Assembly (NCBI RefSeq): GCF_016429015.1
Contig: NZ_JAELTU010000030.1
Coordinates: forward strand, 1-55,341
Direction of reading: 5' to 3'
DNA from: Rhizobium sp. ASV20
GTDB taxonomy: Bacteria > Pseudomonadota > Alphaproteobacteria > Rhizobiales > Rhizobiaceae
Length of the DNA stretch: 55,341 nt
Under the pieces are notes generated by a model. The model was not told the DNA's origin. It made no database searches and saw only the letters and a list, made by a program, of their open reading frames with translations. Shown here in pieces: positions 16,109-24,361 of the stretch (position 1 is the first letter of the stretch; each line of letters opens with the position of its first letter). The position numbers and the translations under genes are program-made.

Positions 16109-16133
16109 GGAACGCCTGCCGCTGCCATCGGTT
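16109..16133 (+). promoter_or_regulatory. EcfG-like stress promoter of the KGG-type gene
   Basis: GGAAC at 16109-16113, 16 bases, then GGTT at 16130-16133, a single mismatch to the EcfG -10 element CGTT. It stands 53 bases before the ATG of a con-10/KGG-like gene, a class that is a standard member of the general stress regulon in Alphaproteobacteria. Confidence 0.55.
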
Positions 16134-16139
16134 AGCAAC

Positions 16140-16161
16140 ACGAGGCCGCTCTTGGCCTCGT
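16140..16161 (+). terminator. Hairpin between mbfA and the KGG-type gene
   Basis: ACGAGGCC (16140-16147) and GGCCTCGT (16154-16161) form a perfect 8-bp stem with a 6-base loop and are followed by TCTG. It could end mbfA transcripts, yet it also lies between the EcfG-like promoter and the ribosome site AAGGAG of the next gene, so it would be the first structure in that gene's leader. Confidence 0.45.
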
Positions 16162-16186
16162 TCTGCAAACCCAAGGAGATTGTCTA

Positions 16187-16372
16187 ATGGCACACCAAGT
16201 TGGAAGCCACGAACAGCACGTCAAATCAGGCCAGCAGAGCCATAAGAACATGGATCACGATAGTCGGAGCGCTTCTTCCGGCGGCTCGCATGAGCAGCGA
16301 TCCGGCAATTCGCGCGGTGGCACGCACGAGCAACATGCCAAAGCGGGCCAGCAGAGCCACAAGAACAGCTGA
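16187..16372 (+). CDS. Small hydrophilic KGG/con-10-like stress protein
   Basis: A 61-residue, very hydrophilic protein made of repeats of the type G-S/T-HEQ-x-x-K-x-GQQSHKN: one near the N-terminus, one degenerate copy in the middle (GGSHEQRSGNSRGG) and one at the end. This matches the KGG/con-10 type of repeat found in general stress proteins, with Lys-Gly-Gly partly replaced by GQQS. No hydrophobic core is present, so it is probably disordered. AAGGAG lies 9 bases upstream of the ATG. Control by the general stress sigma factor is suggested by the upstream promoter. Confidence 0.75.
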   Translation: MAHQVGSHEQHVKSGQQSHKNMDHDSRSASSGGSHEQRSGNSRGGTHEQHAKAGQQSHKNS

Positions 16373-16442
16373 TGTAGCCGCTAGGGTCCAATCCGTCCGC
16401 ACGTGCGAGTGAGGACCGTTCTGTTTAAACCCCCAGAAACGG

Positions 16443-16467
16443 AAGGCCGGCTTTTCGCCGGCCTTTT
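16443..16467 (+). terminator. Intrinsic terminator between convergent genes
   Basis: AAGGCCGGC (16443-16451) and GCCGGCCTT (16457-16465) form a perfect 9-bp stem with loop TTTTC and are followed by TTTG. On the other strand the same stem is preceded by A residues, so it may also serve the convergent BTLCP gene that ends at 16490. Confidence 0.8.
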
Positions 16468-16489
16468 GTCTGTCTTCAATTGCTTGCGC

Positions 16490-17089
16490 CTACTTGACGG
16501 AGCCGACAAGAATGTCGCTGCCGTTCTCGATGGTGACCCAGCGCCCGGTGTTGAAGCTCGCCTGGCGCTTCAGGTAGGAATACGGGGTCTTGGACCAGAT
16601 CTTGATTTCGTCCTCAAGGTTATCGAGCACGTAATCGCCTTGCTTGGTGCGTAGCGTCAGAACCGCATGGCCTTCGCCATCAGGCTTGCGCACGACCGTC
16701 ATCAGCAGATTGGAAGCCGAGATACCGTTCTGTATCAGCAACCGGCGCTTCAGCAGGGCAAAATCCTCGCAGTCGCCGGCGGTCTTCGGATATTCCCAGT
16801 ATTCTTCCTGACCGTAGACTTCCATGTCCGTTGCCGGGCGGATCGTCTTGTTGACGCGCAGGTTAACCTGATTGACCAGCGCCCAGGCGGCGGCGTTCAT
16901 GTCCACCGGGCCGGCGTTGCGCACCGGACCGCATTCATCTGGATGCCTCTGGCAGAAGTCATAATGCCCGATAGGCTGAGAAGTGACGTTGCCGACCGTC
17001 ATCGATGCGCTCTGCCGAGGCGCCGGCATCGCTGCCGATGACATCGCAATTATAGCAGCGAAGGCAACCAATACGCCCTTAATACGCAC
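16490..17089 (-). CDS. Bacterial transglutaminase-like cysteine peptidase (BTLCP)
   Basis: A 199-residue exported protein. The triad of the family is visible as Cys107 (in AGDCEDFALLKR), His141 (GEGHAVLTL) and Asp156 (YVLDNL). I prefer the GTG start at 17089, which has AAGGA 9 bases upstream and makes the product begin with a proper signal peptide (MRIKGVLVAFAAIIAMSSAA); a longer ATG start at 17128 places the signal internally. Related LapG proteases cleave a surface adhesin under c-di-GMP control, but no LapD- or adhesin-like gene is nearby, so the substrate stays open. It probably acts in the periplasm. Confidence 0.82.
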   Translation of the reverse strand: MRIKGVLVAFAAIIAMSSAAMPAPRQSASMTVGNVTSQPIGHYDFCQRHPDECGPVRNAGPVDMNAAAWALVNQVNLRVNKTIRPATDMEVYGQEEYWEYPKTAGDCEDFALLKRRLLIQNGISASNLLMTVVRKPDGEGHAVLTLRTKQGDYVLDNLEDEIKIWSKTPYSYLKRQASFNTGRWVTIENGSDILVGSVK

Positions 17090-17324
17090 GCCCACTATTC
17101 CTTGTATCGTCCCTGCATTTGTTAACAAATTGTTAATGTAGCGGGGCCTGACAAGTCAATCGTTACTTAAGTGTTAACGTGGGAACCGGCGCGTATGGTT
17201 AATTTCGGCACAGTTGAGAAGGGCTTTGCCATAATTCCAGATCGCGTCGGATCCGTGGGGCGTACGGAACGACGCCCGGCGCAGAGGTTCTGCGGCGGGT
17301 TGTTTCAAGTATATCGGATTGTTT

Positions 17325-18137
17325 TTACTGACTATTGTTAAGTGCCAGGGTCTCGGCGGCAGTGAGCATGCGCTCGATATCCTGCGGCCGTGACAGGCGA
17401 TGATCGCCATCGCGCACAAGTGTTAACACCACATCGTCGGCCGGCAGATGCTCGACCAGCTTTAACGAATGGGCGAAGGGCACGTCCGCGTCTTCCATGC
17501 CCTGCAGGATGTGTACGGGGCAGCCGGTCTCGATGATGCCCGTCAACACGCGATTGATCCGGCCGTCCTCGATCAGGGCGCGGGTGAAGATATTCGGCTC
17601 GGGGCTATACTCAGATGGTTCTTCGAAATAGCCGCGCTCGGCCAGCGAGCGTCGTTCGGTATCCGAAAGGTTTGGTTCGATGAGATCGACGGTGAAGTCA
17701 GGTGCGGGTGCGATCAGGACGAGACCGGCGATTGCCGGGGCGCTCTTGCGTTTGCGCAGCTCCTGAATGAGCCTGAGCGCGATCCATCCGCCCATCGATG
17801 AGCCAACGAGGACGATCTTCTTCGGCTTGGTATGGTCGATGACGGCAAGCGCCTCTTCCAGCCAGCGCGAGATCGTACCGTTGGTGAACTTACCGCCCGA
17901 TTGGCCGTGGCCGGAATAGTCGAAGCGGATGCAGCCCATGCCGGTCCGTTCCGCCAGCGCGTCCAGCTCGACTGCCTTGGTTCCGCTCATGTCGGACCGA
18001 TAGCCGGATAGCCACAGGAAGCTGACGTTCTTTGCGCCTTTGCCGGCCGCGCGTTCGCGGATGGCGATCTGGCGTTCGCTTTCACCCTCGCCAATGGAAA
18101 TGAAGGTCGGCTGGGTGGCTGTCGCGGCTTCGGACAT
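17325..18137 (-). CDS. Alpha/beta hydrolase
   Basis: A 270-residue single-domain alpha/beta hydrolase. The oxyanion/GY region is LWLSGYRSDMSG, the nucleophile elbow is GSSMGG (Ser114), the acid is probably Asp218 in EDADVP, and the base His246 is in RDGDHRLSR. The layout is close to the ABHD10-like serine esterases/thioesterases. Cytoplasmic, with no signal peptide. The substrate is not deducible. It is monocistronic by position: the gene before it on this strand starts well away and infC is divergent. The 235 bases between it and the BTLCP gene show no further gene. Confidence 0.85.
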   Translation of the reverse strand: MSEAATATQPTFISIGEGESERQIAIRERAAGKGAKNVSFLWLSGYRSDMSGTKAVELDALAERTGMGCIRFDYSGHGQSGGKFTNGTISRWLEEALAVIDHTKPKKIVLVGSSMGGWIALRLIQELRKRKSAPAIAGLVLIAPAPDFTVDLIEPNLSDTERRSLAERGYFEEPSEYSPEPNIFTRALIEDGRINRVLTGIIETGCPVHILQGMEDADVPFAHSLKLVEHLPADDVVLTLVRDGDHRLSRPQDIERMLTAAETLALNNSQ

Positions 18138-18318
18138 CAGGAAACTCCCGTTTTTTCGCTCTATAAAACAGATTCGCGCCGATGTGACCCGAAAAATGCT
18201 CGGCTTTTGCTGCGGGTTAATGCGTCATCTGGCTGCGATAGTGTGTCCTTCGGGCATCTCGCGTCTCTATGACATTCTATTGACACGCAGGAGGTGCTTT
18301 TTTCCTGATGTCATGCTA

Positions 18319-18347
18319 TTGACTTCAACGTAGCTTTTACGACATTT
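18319..18347 (+). promoter_or_regulatory. Candidate infC promoter
   Basis: TTGACT at 18319-18324, 17 bases, ACATTT at 18342-18347. A second -35-like TTGACA lies at 18280-18285, each inside a repeated CTATTGAC. The -10 match is poor, so the exact start is uncertain. A GATAG/CTATC hairpin (18372-18388) sits between this site and the infC ribosome site. Confidence 0.35.
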
Positions 18348-18414
18348 CCGTCAGTTGCGCCGACGGGGAGCGATAGGCTGCAGCTATCCGAAACAATTCG
18401 TGGAGAATACGACC

Positions 18415-18951
18415 ATTCGCAGACCCTTTAAAACCGATGCGCCCGTAAAGGACGGGCCACGTTCCAACAGGGAAATCCGCATTCCCAAAGTTCAGCTCAT
18501 TGCGGCTGACGGCGCGAATATGGGCATCGTCGCGACGGACCAGGCATTGAGAATGGCAGAGGAGGCCGGTCTCGATCTGGTAGAGATTTCCCCTAATGCT
18601 GAACCGCCTGTGTGCAAGATCCTCGACCTGGGCAAGCTGAAATACGCCAACCAGAAGAAGGCCGCCGAGGCGCGCAAGAAGCAGAAGATCGTCGAAGTCA
18701 AAGAAATCAAGATGCGCCCGAACATCGACACCCATGACTATGAGGTGAAGATGAAGGCGATCGGCCGTTTCTTCGAAGAAGGCGACAAGGTGAAGGTGAC
18801 CTTGAAGTTCCGTGGCCGCGAAATGGCTCACCAGGAACTCGGCATGAAGCTTCTTCAGCAGGTCAAGGAAGACACGCTCGAGATTGCCAAGGTGGAAGCC
18901 GAGCCCAAGCTCGAAGGCCGCCAGATGATGATGGTGCTTGCGCCGAAGTGA
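18415..18951 (+). CDS. infC: Translation initiation factor IF-3, ATT start codon
   Basis: A 178-residue IF-3 with N-terminal domain ([36 protein letters not shown]) and C-terminal domain ([30 protein letters not shown]) joined by the Lys/Ala-rich linker helix. It binds the 30S subunit and proofreads initiator tRNA and start codons. The only start that fits the family length is ATT at 18415, with GGAG 9 bases upstream; no ATG or GTG lies near. A non-AUG start lets IF-3 repress its own synthesis, as known in E. coli. It heads the infC-rpmI-rplT-pheST cluster. Confidence 0.93.
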   Translation: MRRPFKTDAPVKDGPRSNREIRIPKVQLIAADGANMGIVATDQALRMAEEAGLDLVEISPNAEPPVCKILDLGKLKYANQKKAAEARKKQKIVEVKEIKMRPNIDTHDYEVKMKAIGRFFEEGDKVKVTLKFRGREMAHQELGMKLLQQVKEDTLEIAKVEAEPKLEGRQMMMVLAPK

Positions 18952-18978
18952 GGCGCAGGTCGACGTAAGAGAGGTCGG

Positions 18979-19001
18979 AGCCGTCCCATGGGCGGCTTTT
19001 T
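18979..19001 (+). terminator. Intrinsic terminator after infC
   Basis: AGCCGTCC (18979-18986) pairs with GGGCGGCT (18990-18997) including one G-U pair, and is followed by TTTTTCC. It separates infC from rpmI, so rpmI-rplT need their own promoter; the interval 18952-19270 contains one plus a long leader. Confidence 0.75.
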
Positions 19002-19059
19002 CCTTTTGTCCGCAAGATAGATCTGTCATCGATCTGCAAAGAATCGCACATTCGGCCCG

Positions 19060-19088
19060 TTGCACTTGCGGACAACTGCGGTTATAAG
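19060..19088 (+). promoter_or_regulatory. Promoter of rpmI-rplT
   Basis: TTGCAC (19060-19065), a 17-base spacer and TATAAG (19083-19088). Transcription would start near 19095 and give a leader of about 175 bases before rpmI. Confidence 0.65.
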
Positions 19089-19097
19089 CGCGCGTCC

Positions 19098-19129
19098 GAA
19101 CTGACCGGCAGGGCATGCCGTGGCAGTTC
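19098..19129 (+). promoter_or_regulatory. Hairpin at the 5' end of the rpmI leader
   Basis: GAACTG (19098-19103) pairs with CAGTTC (19124-19129); inside, CGGCA pairs with TGCCG around a five-base loop. It would form the very start of the transcript. Further on, GCTTTT/AAAAGC (19227-19241 area) makes another stem 30 bases before the rpmI start. The 5' leader of rpmI-rplT is known to be an autoregulatory target of L20 in other bacteria; here this is only an inference from position and structure. Confidence 0.45.
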
Positions 19130-19270
19130 AGAATGCTGGCGGGGCGGTTCGTCACCGGATCCGCCGTTCAACAACAAACGCTCCGGCACCTTGTCGCAGC
19201 CCGGCCTGTCCGGACCTGTGGGAAGGGCTTTTTAGAAAAGCACGCCAGGAAGCATCGAAGGAGTAGCAAA

Positions 19271-19474
19271 ATGCCCAAGATGAAGACGAAGTCCTCTGCC
19301 AAGAAGCGGTTCAAGATCACCGCGACCGGCAAGGTCAAGGCCGCCGCTGCTGGCAAGCGCCACGGCATGATCAAGCGTAGCAACAAGTTCATTCGCGACG
19401 CCCGCGGCACCATGGTTCTCGCAGAACCGGATGGTCGTAAGGTAATCAAGAACTACTTGCCGAACGGTCTCTAA
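19271..19474 (+). CDS. rpmI: 50S ribosomal protein L35
   Basis: A 67-residue, highly basic protein beginning [20 protein letters not shown], the L35 signature, and ending [10 protein letters not shown]. The family length is 64-67 residues. The start at 19271 has GAAGGAG 8 bases upstream. rplT follows after 37 bases, in the order conserved across bacteria. Confidence 0.98.
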   Translation: MPKMKTKSSAKKRFKITATGKVKAAAAGKRHGMIKRSNKFIRDARGTMVLAEPDGRKVIKNYLPNGL

Positions 19475-19511
19475 GACTATTCGTAACGCTATAGACTAAG
19501 GAGATCATGAA

Positions 19512-19916
19512 ATGGCACGCGTAAAAAGAGGCGTTACCGCCCACGCCAAGCATAAGAAGGTTCTGAAGGCAGCCAAGGGCTTCTACGGCCGCCGCAAGAA
19601 CACCATCCGTACAGCCAAGGCCGCTGTCGATCGCTCCAAGCAGTACGCTTATCGCGACCGCAAGGTTAACAAGCGCAACTTCCGCGCCCTCTGGATTCAG
19701 CGTATCAACGCTGCCGTCCGTGAACACGGCCTGACCTACGGCCGCTTCATCGACGGTCTGACCAAGGCTGGCATCGAAGTTGACCGTAAGGTTCTTTCCG
19801 ACATGGCAATCCATGAGTCGGAAGCTTTCGGTGCGCTCGTTGCTGCTTCGAAGAAGGCACTTGAGTACCTCAAGGAAGCCGGCACGAAGAACGAGTTCGA
19901 AGCAGCCGTTAACTAA
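19512..19916 (+). CDS. rplT: 50S ribosomal protein L20
   Basis: A 134-residue basic protein with the L20 signature [18 protein letters not shown] at the start and the helical hairpin [13 protein letters not shown] region, then the globular part ([18 protein letters not shown]) that binds 23S rRNA domain I. AAGGAGATC lies before the ATG. L20 is needed early in 50S assembly and represses its own operon in several bacteria. An intrinsic terminator follows 35 bases after the stop. Confidence 0.98.
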   Translation: MARVKRGVTAHAKHKKVLKAAKGFYGRRKNTIRTAKAAVDRSKQYAYRDRKVNKRNFRALWIQRINAAVREHGLTYGRFIDGLTKAGIEVDRKVLSDMAIHESEAFGALVAASKKALEYLKEAGTKNEFEAAVN

Positions 19917-19950
19917 CGCTGCCTCGCACGTCTTTCGTAAATTCATTATG

Positions 19951-19982
19951 AAACCCGCGCTGGCGAAACCGGCGCGGGTTTT
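19951..19982 (+). terminator. Intrinsic terminator after rplT
   Basis: AAACCCGCGC (19951-19960) and GCGCGGGTTT (19972-19981) form a perfect 10-bp stem with an 11-base loop, followed by TGTTTTG. Beyond it the interval 19983-20243 holds no gene that I can support and must contain the pheS promoter, which I cannot place with confidence. Confidence 0.8.
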
Positions 19983-20243
19983 GTGTTTTGCAGCATGCGC
20001 TTTCTATCGTGTCGGGCCGTCTTGTCGGGCGAAGCTCGAAAAACGGGTCACGCATCGGGCGACAAGTGCCAGGGACCGCATTCTCGGCGTGTTTTTGTCA
20101 TTTCCCCGGTTGATTGGCCGCTTGCACATGGATAGTGATCTGCAGCGCCTCATCGTTGCCACAAGCTGTCCGATGCGGGCGTTCATCCATTATTCCGCGG
20201 AATGAGCGGCGTTCCAAGCCCGCCGCCCGCAAGGCAGGATCAG

Positions 20244-21326
20244 ATGACGGAACTCGTAACACTCGAAACCCAACTCATGGCCGAGGTGGCCGCGGCGACC
20301 GACGAGCAATCGATCGAAGCCGTCAGGGTCGCCGCGCTCGGCAAGAAGGGCTCGGTTTCGGAACTGCTGAAGACGCTGGGCGCTATGTCGCCGGAAGAGC
20401 GGCAGACACGCGGCGCGGCGATCAATGCTCTGAAGAACTCCGTCACCGACGCGATCAATGCGCGCAAGGGCGCGCTGCGCGATGCCGCGATCGACGCGAA
20501 GCTGAAGGCCGAAACCGTCGATGTCAGTCTGCCGGTGCGTTCGTCGCCTGCCGAACGCGGCCGCATCCATCCCATCAGCCAGATCGTCGATGAAATCACC
20601 GCGATCTTCGGCGACATGGGCTTCTCGATCGCCGAAGGCCCAGACGTCGAGACCGACTATTATAACTTCACGGCGCTGAACTTCCCGGAAGGGCACCCGG
20701 CTCGCGAAATGCACGACACCTTCTTCTTCCAGCCGGACGAAAAGGGCGAGCGCAAGGTGCTGCGCACGCACACCTCGCCGGTGCAGGTGCGCACCATGGA
20801 AGCGCAGAAGCCGCCGATCCGCATCATCATTCCCGGCAAGACCTACCGCCAGGATTCGGACGCCACGCATTCGCCGATGTTCCATCAGGTGGAAGGTCTC
20901 GTCATCGACAAGACGGCGAACGTCGGCAATATCCGCTGGGTGCTGGAAGAGTTCTGCAAGACCTTCTTCGAGGTCGACAATGTGACGATGCGGTTCCGCC
21001 CGTCGTTCTTCCCGTTCACAGAACCGTCCTTCGAGGTTGACATCCAGTGCGACCGTTCCGGCCCGATCGTCAAGTTCGGCGAGGGCACCGACTGGATGGA
21101 AATCCTCGGCTGCGGCATGGTGCATCCGAACGTGCTGCGCCACGGCGGTCTCGATCCCGATGAGTATCAGGGCTTTGCCTGGGGAATGGGCCTCGACCGC
21201 ATCGCCATGCTGAAATACGGCATGCCCGACCTGCGCGACTTCTTCAACGCCGATGTCCGCTGGATGAACCACTATGGCTTCCGCCCGCTCGATATGCCGA
21301 CGCTGTTCGGCGGTCTGAGCGCGTAA
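20244..21326 (+). CDS. pheS: Phenylalanine-tRNA ligase alpha subunit
   Basis: A 360-residue class II aminoacyl-tRNA synthetase subunit with an N-terminal coiled coil (about residues 1-85, containing [20 protein letters not shown]) and the catalytic core: [10 protein letters not shown], motif 2 [12 protein letters not shown] and [20 protein letters not shown], motif 3 [13 protein letters not shown]. It forms the alpha2beta2 enzyme with PheT and charges tRNA-Phe. I use the ATG at 20244, giving the usual length, rather than an in-frame ATG at 20202. pheT follows after 16 bases. Confidence 0.97.
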   Translation: MTELVTLETQLMAEVAAATDEQSIEAVRVAALGKKGSVSELLKTLGAMSPEERQTRGAAINALKNSVTDAINARKGALRDAAIDAKLKAETVDVSLPVRSSPAERGRIHPISQIVDEITAIFGDMGFSIAEGPDVETDYYNFTALNFPEGHPAREMHDTFFFQPDEKGERKVLRTHTSPVQVRTMEAQKPPIRIIIPGKTYRQDSDATHSPMFHQVEGLVIDKTANVGNIRWVLEEFCKTFFEVDNVTMRFRPSFFPFTEPSFEVDIQCDRSGPIVKFGEGTDWMEILGCGMVHPNVLRHGGLDPDEYQGFAWGMGLDRIAMLKYGMPDLRDFFNADVRWMNHYGFRPLDMPTLFGGLSA

Positions 21327-21342
21327 GGAAGGGATAAAGCAC

Positions 21343-23766
21343 ATGAAATTCACACTCTCCTGGCTGAAAGAGCATCTGGAAACCGACGCCTCGCTCGACG
21401 AGATCTGCGCCCGCCTGACGATGATCGGGCTGGAAGTGGAAGAGGTCGACGACAAGGCTGCGTTCAAGCCTTTCGTCATCGCCAAGGTTCTCTCGGCCGA
21501 AAAGCACCCGCAGGCCGATCGCCTGAAGGTGCTGATGGTCGATACCGGCAACGGCGCGCCCGTTCAGGTCGTCTGCGGCGCTCCCAATGCGCGCGCCGGC
21601 CTCGTCGGCGCCTTCGCTGCCCCCGGCACCTATGTTCCCGGCATCGACGTGACGCTCGCCATTGGCAATATCCGCGGTGTCGAAAGCCGCGGCATGATGT
21701 GCTCGGAAAAGGAACTGGAAATCTCCGACAGCCATGACGGCATCATCGACCTTCCGGAAGATGCGCCCGTCGGCACGAGCTTTGCTTCCTATGCCGGCCT
21801 CGACGATCCGATGATCGAGATCAACCTGACGCCGAACCGTCCGGATTGCACCGGCGTCTACGGCATCGCCCGCGATCTTGCCGCATCCGGCCTCGGCACC
21901 TTGAAGCCGCGCGGCACCCCTTCTTTCGCCATCGAAGGCGAAACGACGACCGAGCTCAAGATCGATCTTGACGATCCCAGCCTTTGCCCCGGCTTTGCGC
22001 TTCGCCTCGTGCGCGGCGTCAAGAACGGTCCGAGCCCGAAGTGGATGCAGCAGCGCCTGCTCGCCATCGGTCTGCGTCCGATCAGCGCGCTGGTCGATAT
22101 CACCAATTACATGACCTTCGACCAGGGTCGTCCGATGCACGTCTTCGACGCCGCCAAGGTCAAGGGCAATCTGGTCGTGCGTCGCGCCAAGGACGGCGAG
22201 ACCGTGCTGGCGCTGGACGAGCGTGAATACAAGCTCAACCCGAGCAATGTCGTCATCTCCGATGACAATGGCGTCGAGTCGATCGGCGGCATCATGGGTG
22301 GCGAACATTCCGGCTGCGACGAGAACACCACGGATGTGCTGATCGAGTCCGCGCTCTGGGATCCGATGAACATCGCCAAGACCGGCCGCAGCCTCGGCAT
22401 CATCACCGATGCGCGCTATCGGTTCGAGCGCGGCGCCGACCCGGAATATATGGTGCCCGGCCTCGAGCGCACCACGGAACTGGTGCTCGCCTGCTGCGGC
22501 GGCACGGCCGCTAAGGCCCGTGTCGAGGGATACAAGGGCTATGACGCCAAGGTCGTGGATTTCCCGCTGTCGGAGGTCAAGCGCCTGACCGGCCTCGAAG
22601 TCTCGGCTGACGAAAGCAAGTCCATCCTGACGAAGCTCGGCTTCTCAGTGTCCGGTTCGGGCGAGCGCATTTCGGTCGCTGTTCCCTCCTGGCGCCCGGA
22701 TGTCGATGGCAAGGCCGATCTCGTCGAAGAGGTCATGCGTATTCACGGCGTCGACAATATCAAGCCGCAGCCGCTGAGCAGCCATGCCGCCGTGAACGGC
22801 AAGATCCTGACGACGTTGCAAATCCGCACCCGCACCGCCAAGCGTGCGCTGGCATCGCGCGGCATGCTGGAAGCCGTCACCTGGTCGTTCATTTCGGAAG
22901 ATCAGGCCAAGCTCTTCGGTGGCGGCTCCAATGCGCTGAAGCTCGCGAACCCGATCGCTGCGGATATGTCCGACATGCGTCCTTCGCTGCTTCCGGGCCT
23001 GCTGTCGGCTGCGCAGCGCAATGCCGACAAGGGCTATGGCGACGTCGCGATCTTCGAAGTCTCCGGCACCTATGAGAACGACACGCCTGCGGGACAGCGT
23101 CGCGTCGCCGGCGGTATCCGCCGCGGCACGGCAACGCTATCAGGTGCCGGCCGCATGTGGTCGAACGCAGCCAAGGGCGGCGGCAAGCCCGTCGATGTCT
23201 TCGATGCTAAGGCTGACGCTCTCGCAGTCATCGAAGCTTGCGGCCTGCCGATGGGCAATATCCAGATCGAGCAGGGCGGCCCGGCCTGGTATCACCCCGG
23301 TCGCTCCGGCACCATCAAGATGGGTCCGAAGGTCGTGCTCGGCTATTTCGGCGAGTTTCATCCGAAGACGCTGGAAGCGCTCGACGTGTCAGGCGCTCTC
23401 GCCGGCTTCGAAGTCTATGTCGACGCGATGCCCGAGCCGAAGAAGAAGGCGACCCGTACCAAGCCGGCGCTGGAACTTTCTCCGTTCCAGGCCGTCAAGC
23501 GCGACTTCGCCTTCGTGGTCGACAAGTCGGTGGAAGCCGGCGCCGTCGTCCGCGCCGCCATCGGTGCTGACCGCAAGCTGGTCACCGGTGTCAACGTCTT
23601 TGACATCTTCGAGGGTGCATCGCTCGGTGAAGGCAAGAAGTCCATCGCCATCGAAGTGCAGATCCAGCCGGCCGAGCGCACGCTCACCGATGAGGATTTC
23701 GAGGCGCTGACCCAGAAGATCGTCGCAAACGTCACGAAGTCGACGGGTGGCGTGCTGAGAGGATAA
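21343..23766 (+). CDS. pheT: Phenylalanine-tRNA ligase beta subunit
   Basis: An 807-residue PheT: tRNA-binding (EMAP-like) domain at about residues 40-150 ([29 protein letters not shown]), B3/B4 editing domain around 200-390 ([20 protein letters not shown]), B5 domain around 400-475, the catalytic-like core and a ferredoxin-fold anticodon-binding domain at the C-terminus ([19 protein letters not shown]). Partner of PheS; the B3/B4 domain hydrolyses mischarged Tyr-tRNA-Phe. AAGGAAGG lies before the start. A palindromic repeat 53 bases after the stop may end the operon. Confidence 0.97.
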   Translation: MKFTLSWLKEHLETDASLDEICARLTMIGLEVEEVDDKAAFKPFVIAKVLSAEKHPQADRLKVLMVDTGNGAPVQVVCGAPNARAGLVGAFAAPGTYVPGIDVTLAIGNIRGVESRGMMCSEKELEISDSHDGIIDLPEDAPVGTSFASYAGLDDPMIEINLTPNRPDCTGVYGIARDLAASGLGTLKPRGTPSFAIEGETTTELKIDLDDPSLCPGFALRLVRGVKNGPSPKWMQQRLLAIGLRPISALVDITNYMTFDQGRPMHVFDAAKVKGNLVVRRAKDGETVLALDEREYKLNPSNVVISDDNGVESIGGIMGGEHSGCDENTTDVLIESALWDPMNIAKTGRSLGIITDARYRFERGADPEYMVPGLERTTELVLACCGGTAAKARVEGYKGYDAKVVDFPLSEVKRLTGLEVSADESKSILTKLGFSVSGSGERISVAVPSWRPDVDGKADLVEEVMRIHGVDNIKPQPLSSHAAVNGKILTTLQIRTRTAKRALASRGMLEAVTWSFISEDQAKLFGGGSNALKLANPIAADMSDMRPSLLPGLLSAAQRNADKGYGDVAIFEVSGTYENDTPAGQRRVAGGIRRGTATLSGAGRMWSNAAKGGGKPVDVFDAKADALAVIEACGLPMGNIQIEQGGPAWYHPGRSGTIKMGPKVVLGYFGEFHPKTLEALDVSGALAGFEVYVDAMPEPKKKATRTKPALELSPFQAVKRDFAFVVDKSVEAGAVVRAAIGADRKLVTGVNVFDIFEGASLGEGKKSIAIEVQIQPAERTLTDEDFEALTQKIVANVTKSTGGVLRG

Positions 23767-23818
23767 TCGGTTGTTGCCGAGTTCGCAGAAAGCTCGGCAC
23801 CCCTCTCTCAGCTTCGCC

Positions 23819-23846
23819 GATATCTCCCCCTTGTGGGGGAGATATC
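23819..23846. repeat. Rhizobiales-type palindromic intergenic repeat
   Basis: Perfect 12-base arms GATATCTCCCCC (23819-23830) and GGGGGAGATATC (23835-23846) with loop TTGT. Flanking CCTCTCTCAGCTTCGCC and GCGACAGCGGCAGAGGTGG pair imperfectly and extend the stem. Elements with a CTCCCC/GGGGAG core of this kind recur between genes in rhizobial genomes. Here it follows pheT and precedes the convergent NTF2-like gene, and may act as a bidirectional terminator. Confidence 0.7.
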
Positions 23847-23908
23847 GCGACAGCGGCAGAGGTGGGATCAGAGGCCCCGCGTGGGCGTCATGTGCCTAAG
23901 GCTGCCAA

Positions 23909-24268
23909 TCAGCGATGCAGATGATAAACCTTGTTGACGATGCTCCAGCGTCCGTCGATCTTCACCAGTGACAGATAGTCTGAAAATCGCATTCCGGCGA
24001 ATTCGTCGACGACCTTGACGCTTGCGGCATCGCCTTCGATGTCGATCAGCTCGATCTCCATTAAAGGGATCGTGCCGGGCGGTGCGCTGCCTTCCTCGAC
24101 GATCGCCGAGATGAATTCATCCCGCGTCATCCATTCGACCGCGCCCTGATAATTGCCGATGACATCAGCGCGCGGGTGGAGTGCCTTGCGCAGCGCCGGC
24201 TCATTCGCGAAGGCCATGCCATCGACATAGAGGTGAACAACCGCACGGATTGCCTGCTCTTCCGACAT
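23909..24268 (-). CDS. NTF2-like / lumazine-binding-like protein
   Basis: A 119-residue protein of the NTF2-like cone fold: an N-terminal helix pair (EEQAIRAVVHLYVDGMAFAN), the middle PRADVIGNYQG, a Met-Thr-Arg-Asp-Glu-Phe segment (WMTRDEFISAI) and C-terminal strands ending DGRWSIVNKVYHL. This is the layout of the putative lumazine-binding/SnoaL-like set. Function is not known: such folds bind small ligands or are weakly enzymatic. The ATG at 24268 is preferred because GAGGA lies 11 bases upstream; longer starts are possible. It lies at the 3' side of pbpC, 93 bases away on the same strand. Confidence 0.75.
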   Translation of the reverse strand: MSEEQAIRAVVHLYVDGMAFANEPALRKALHPRADVIGNYQGAVEWMTRDEFISAIVEEGSAPPGTIPLMEIELIDIEGDAASVKVVDEFAGMRFSDYLSLVKIDGRWSIVNKVYHLHR

Positions 24269-24361
24269 CTCGCCATTCCTCATTTGAGTCATGTCCAAGA
24301 TAGCATAGACGATACCGGCTGACAAAAATGCGACAGCGTGATCGCAATGACGTGACGGTCC

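Noticed and set aside
20190..22308. Long minus-strand frames across pheS and pheT
   Set aside because: Shadows of the synthetase genes; no ribosome sites or recognisable motifs.
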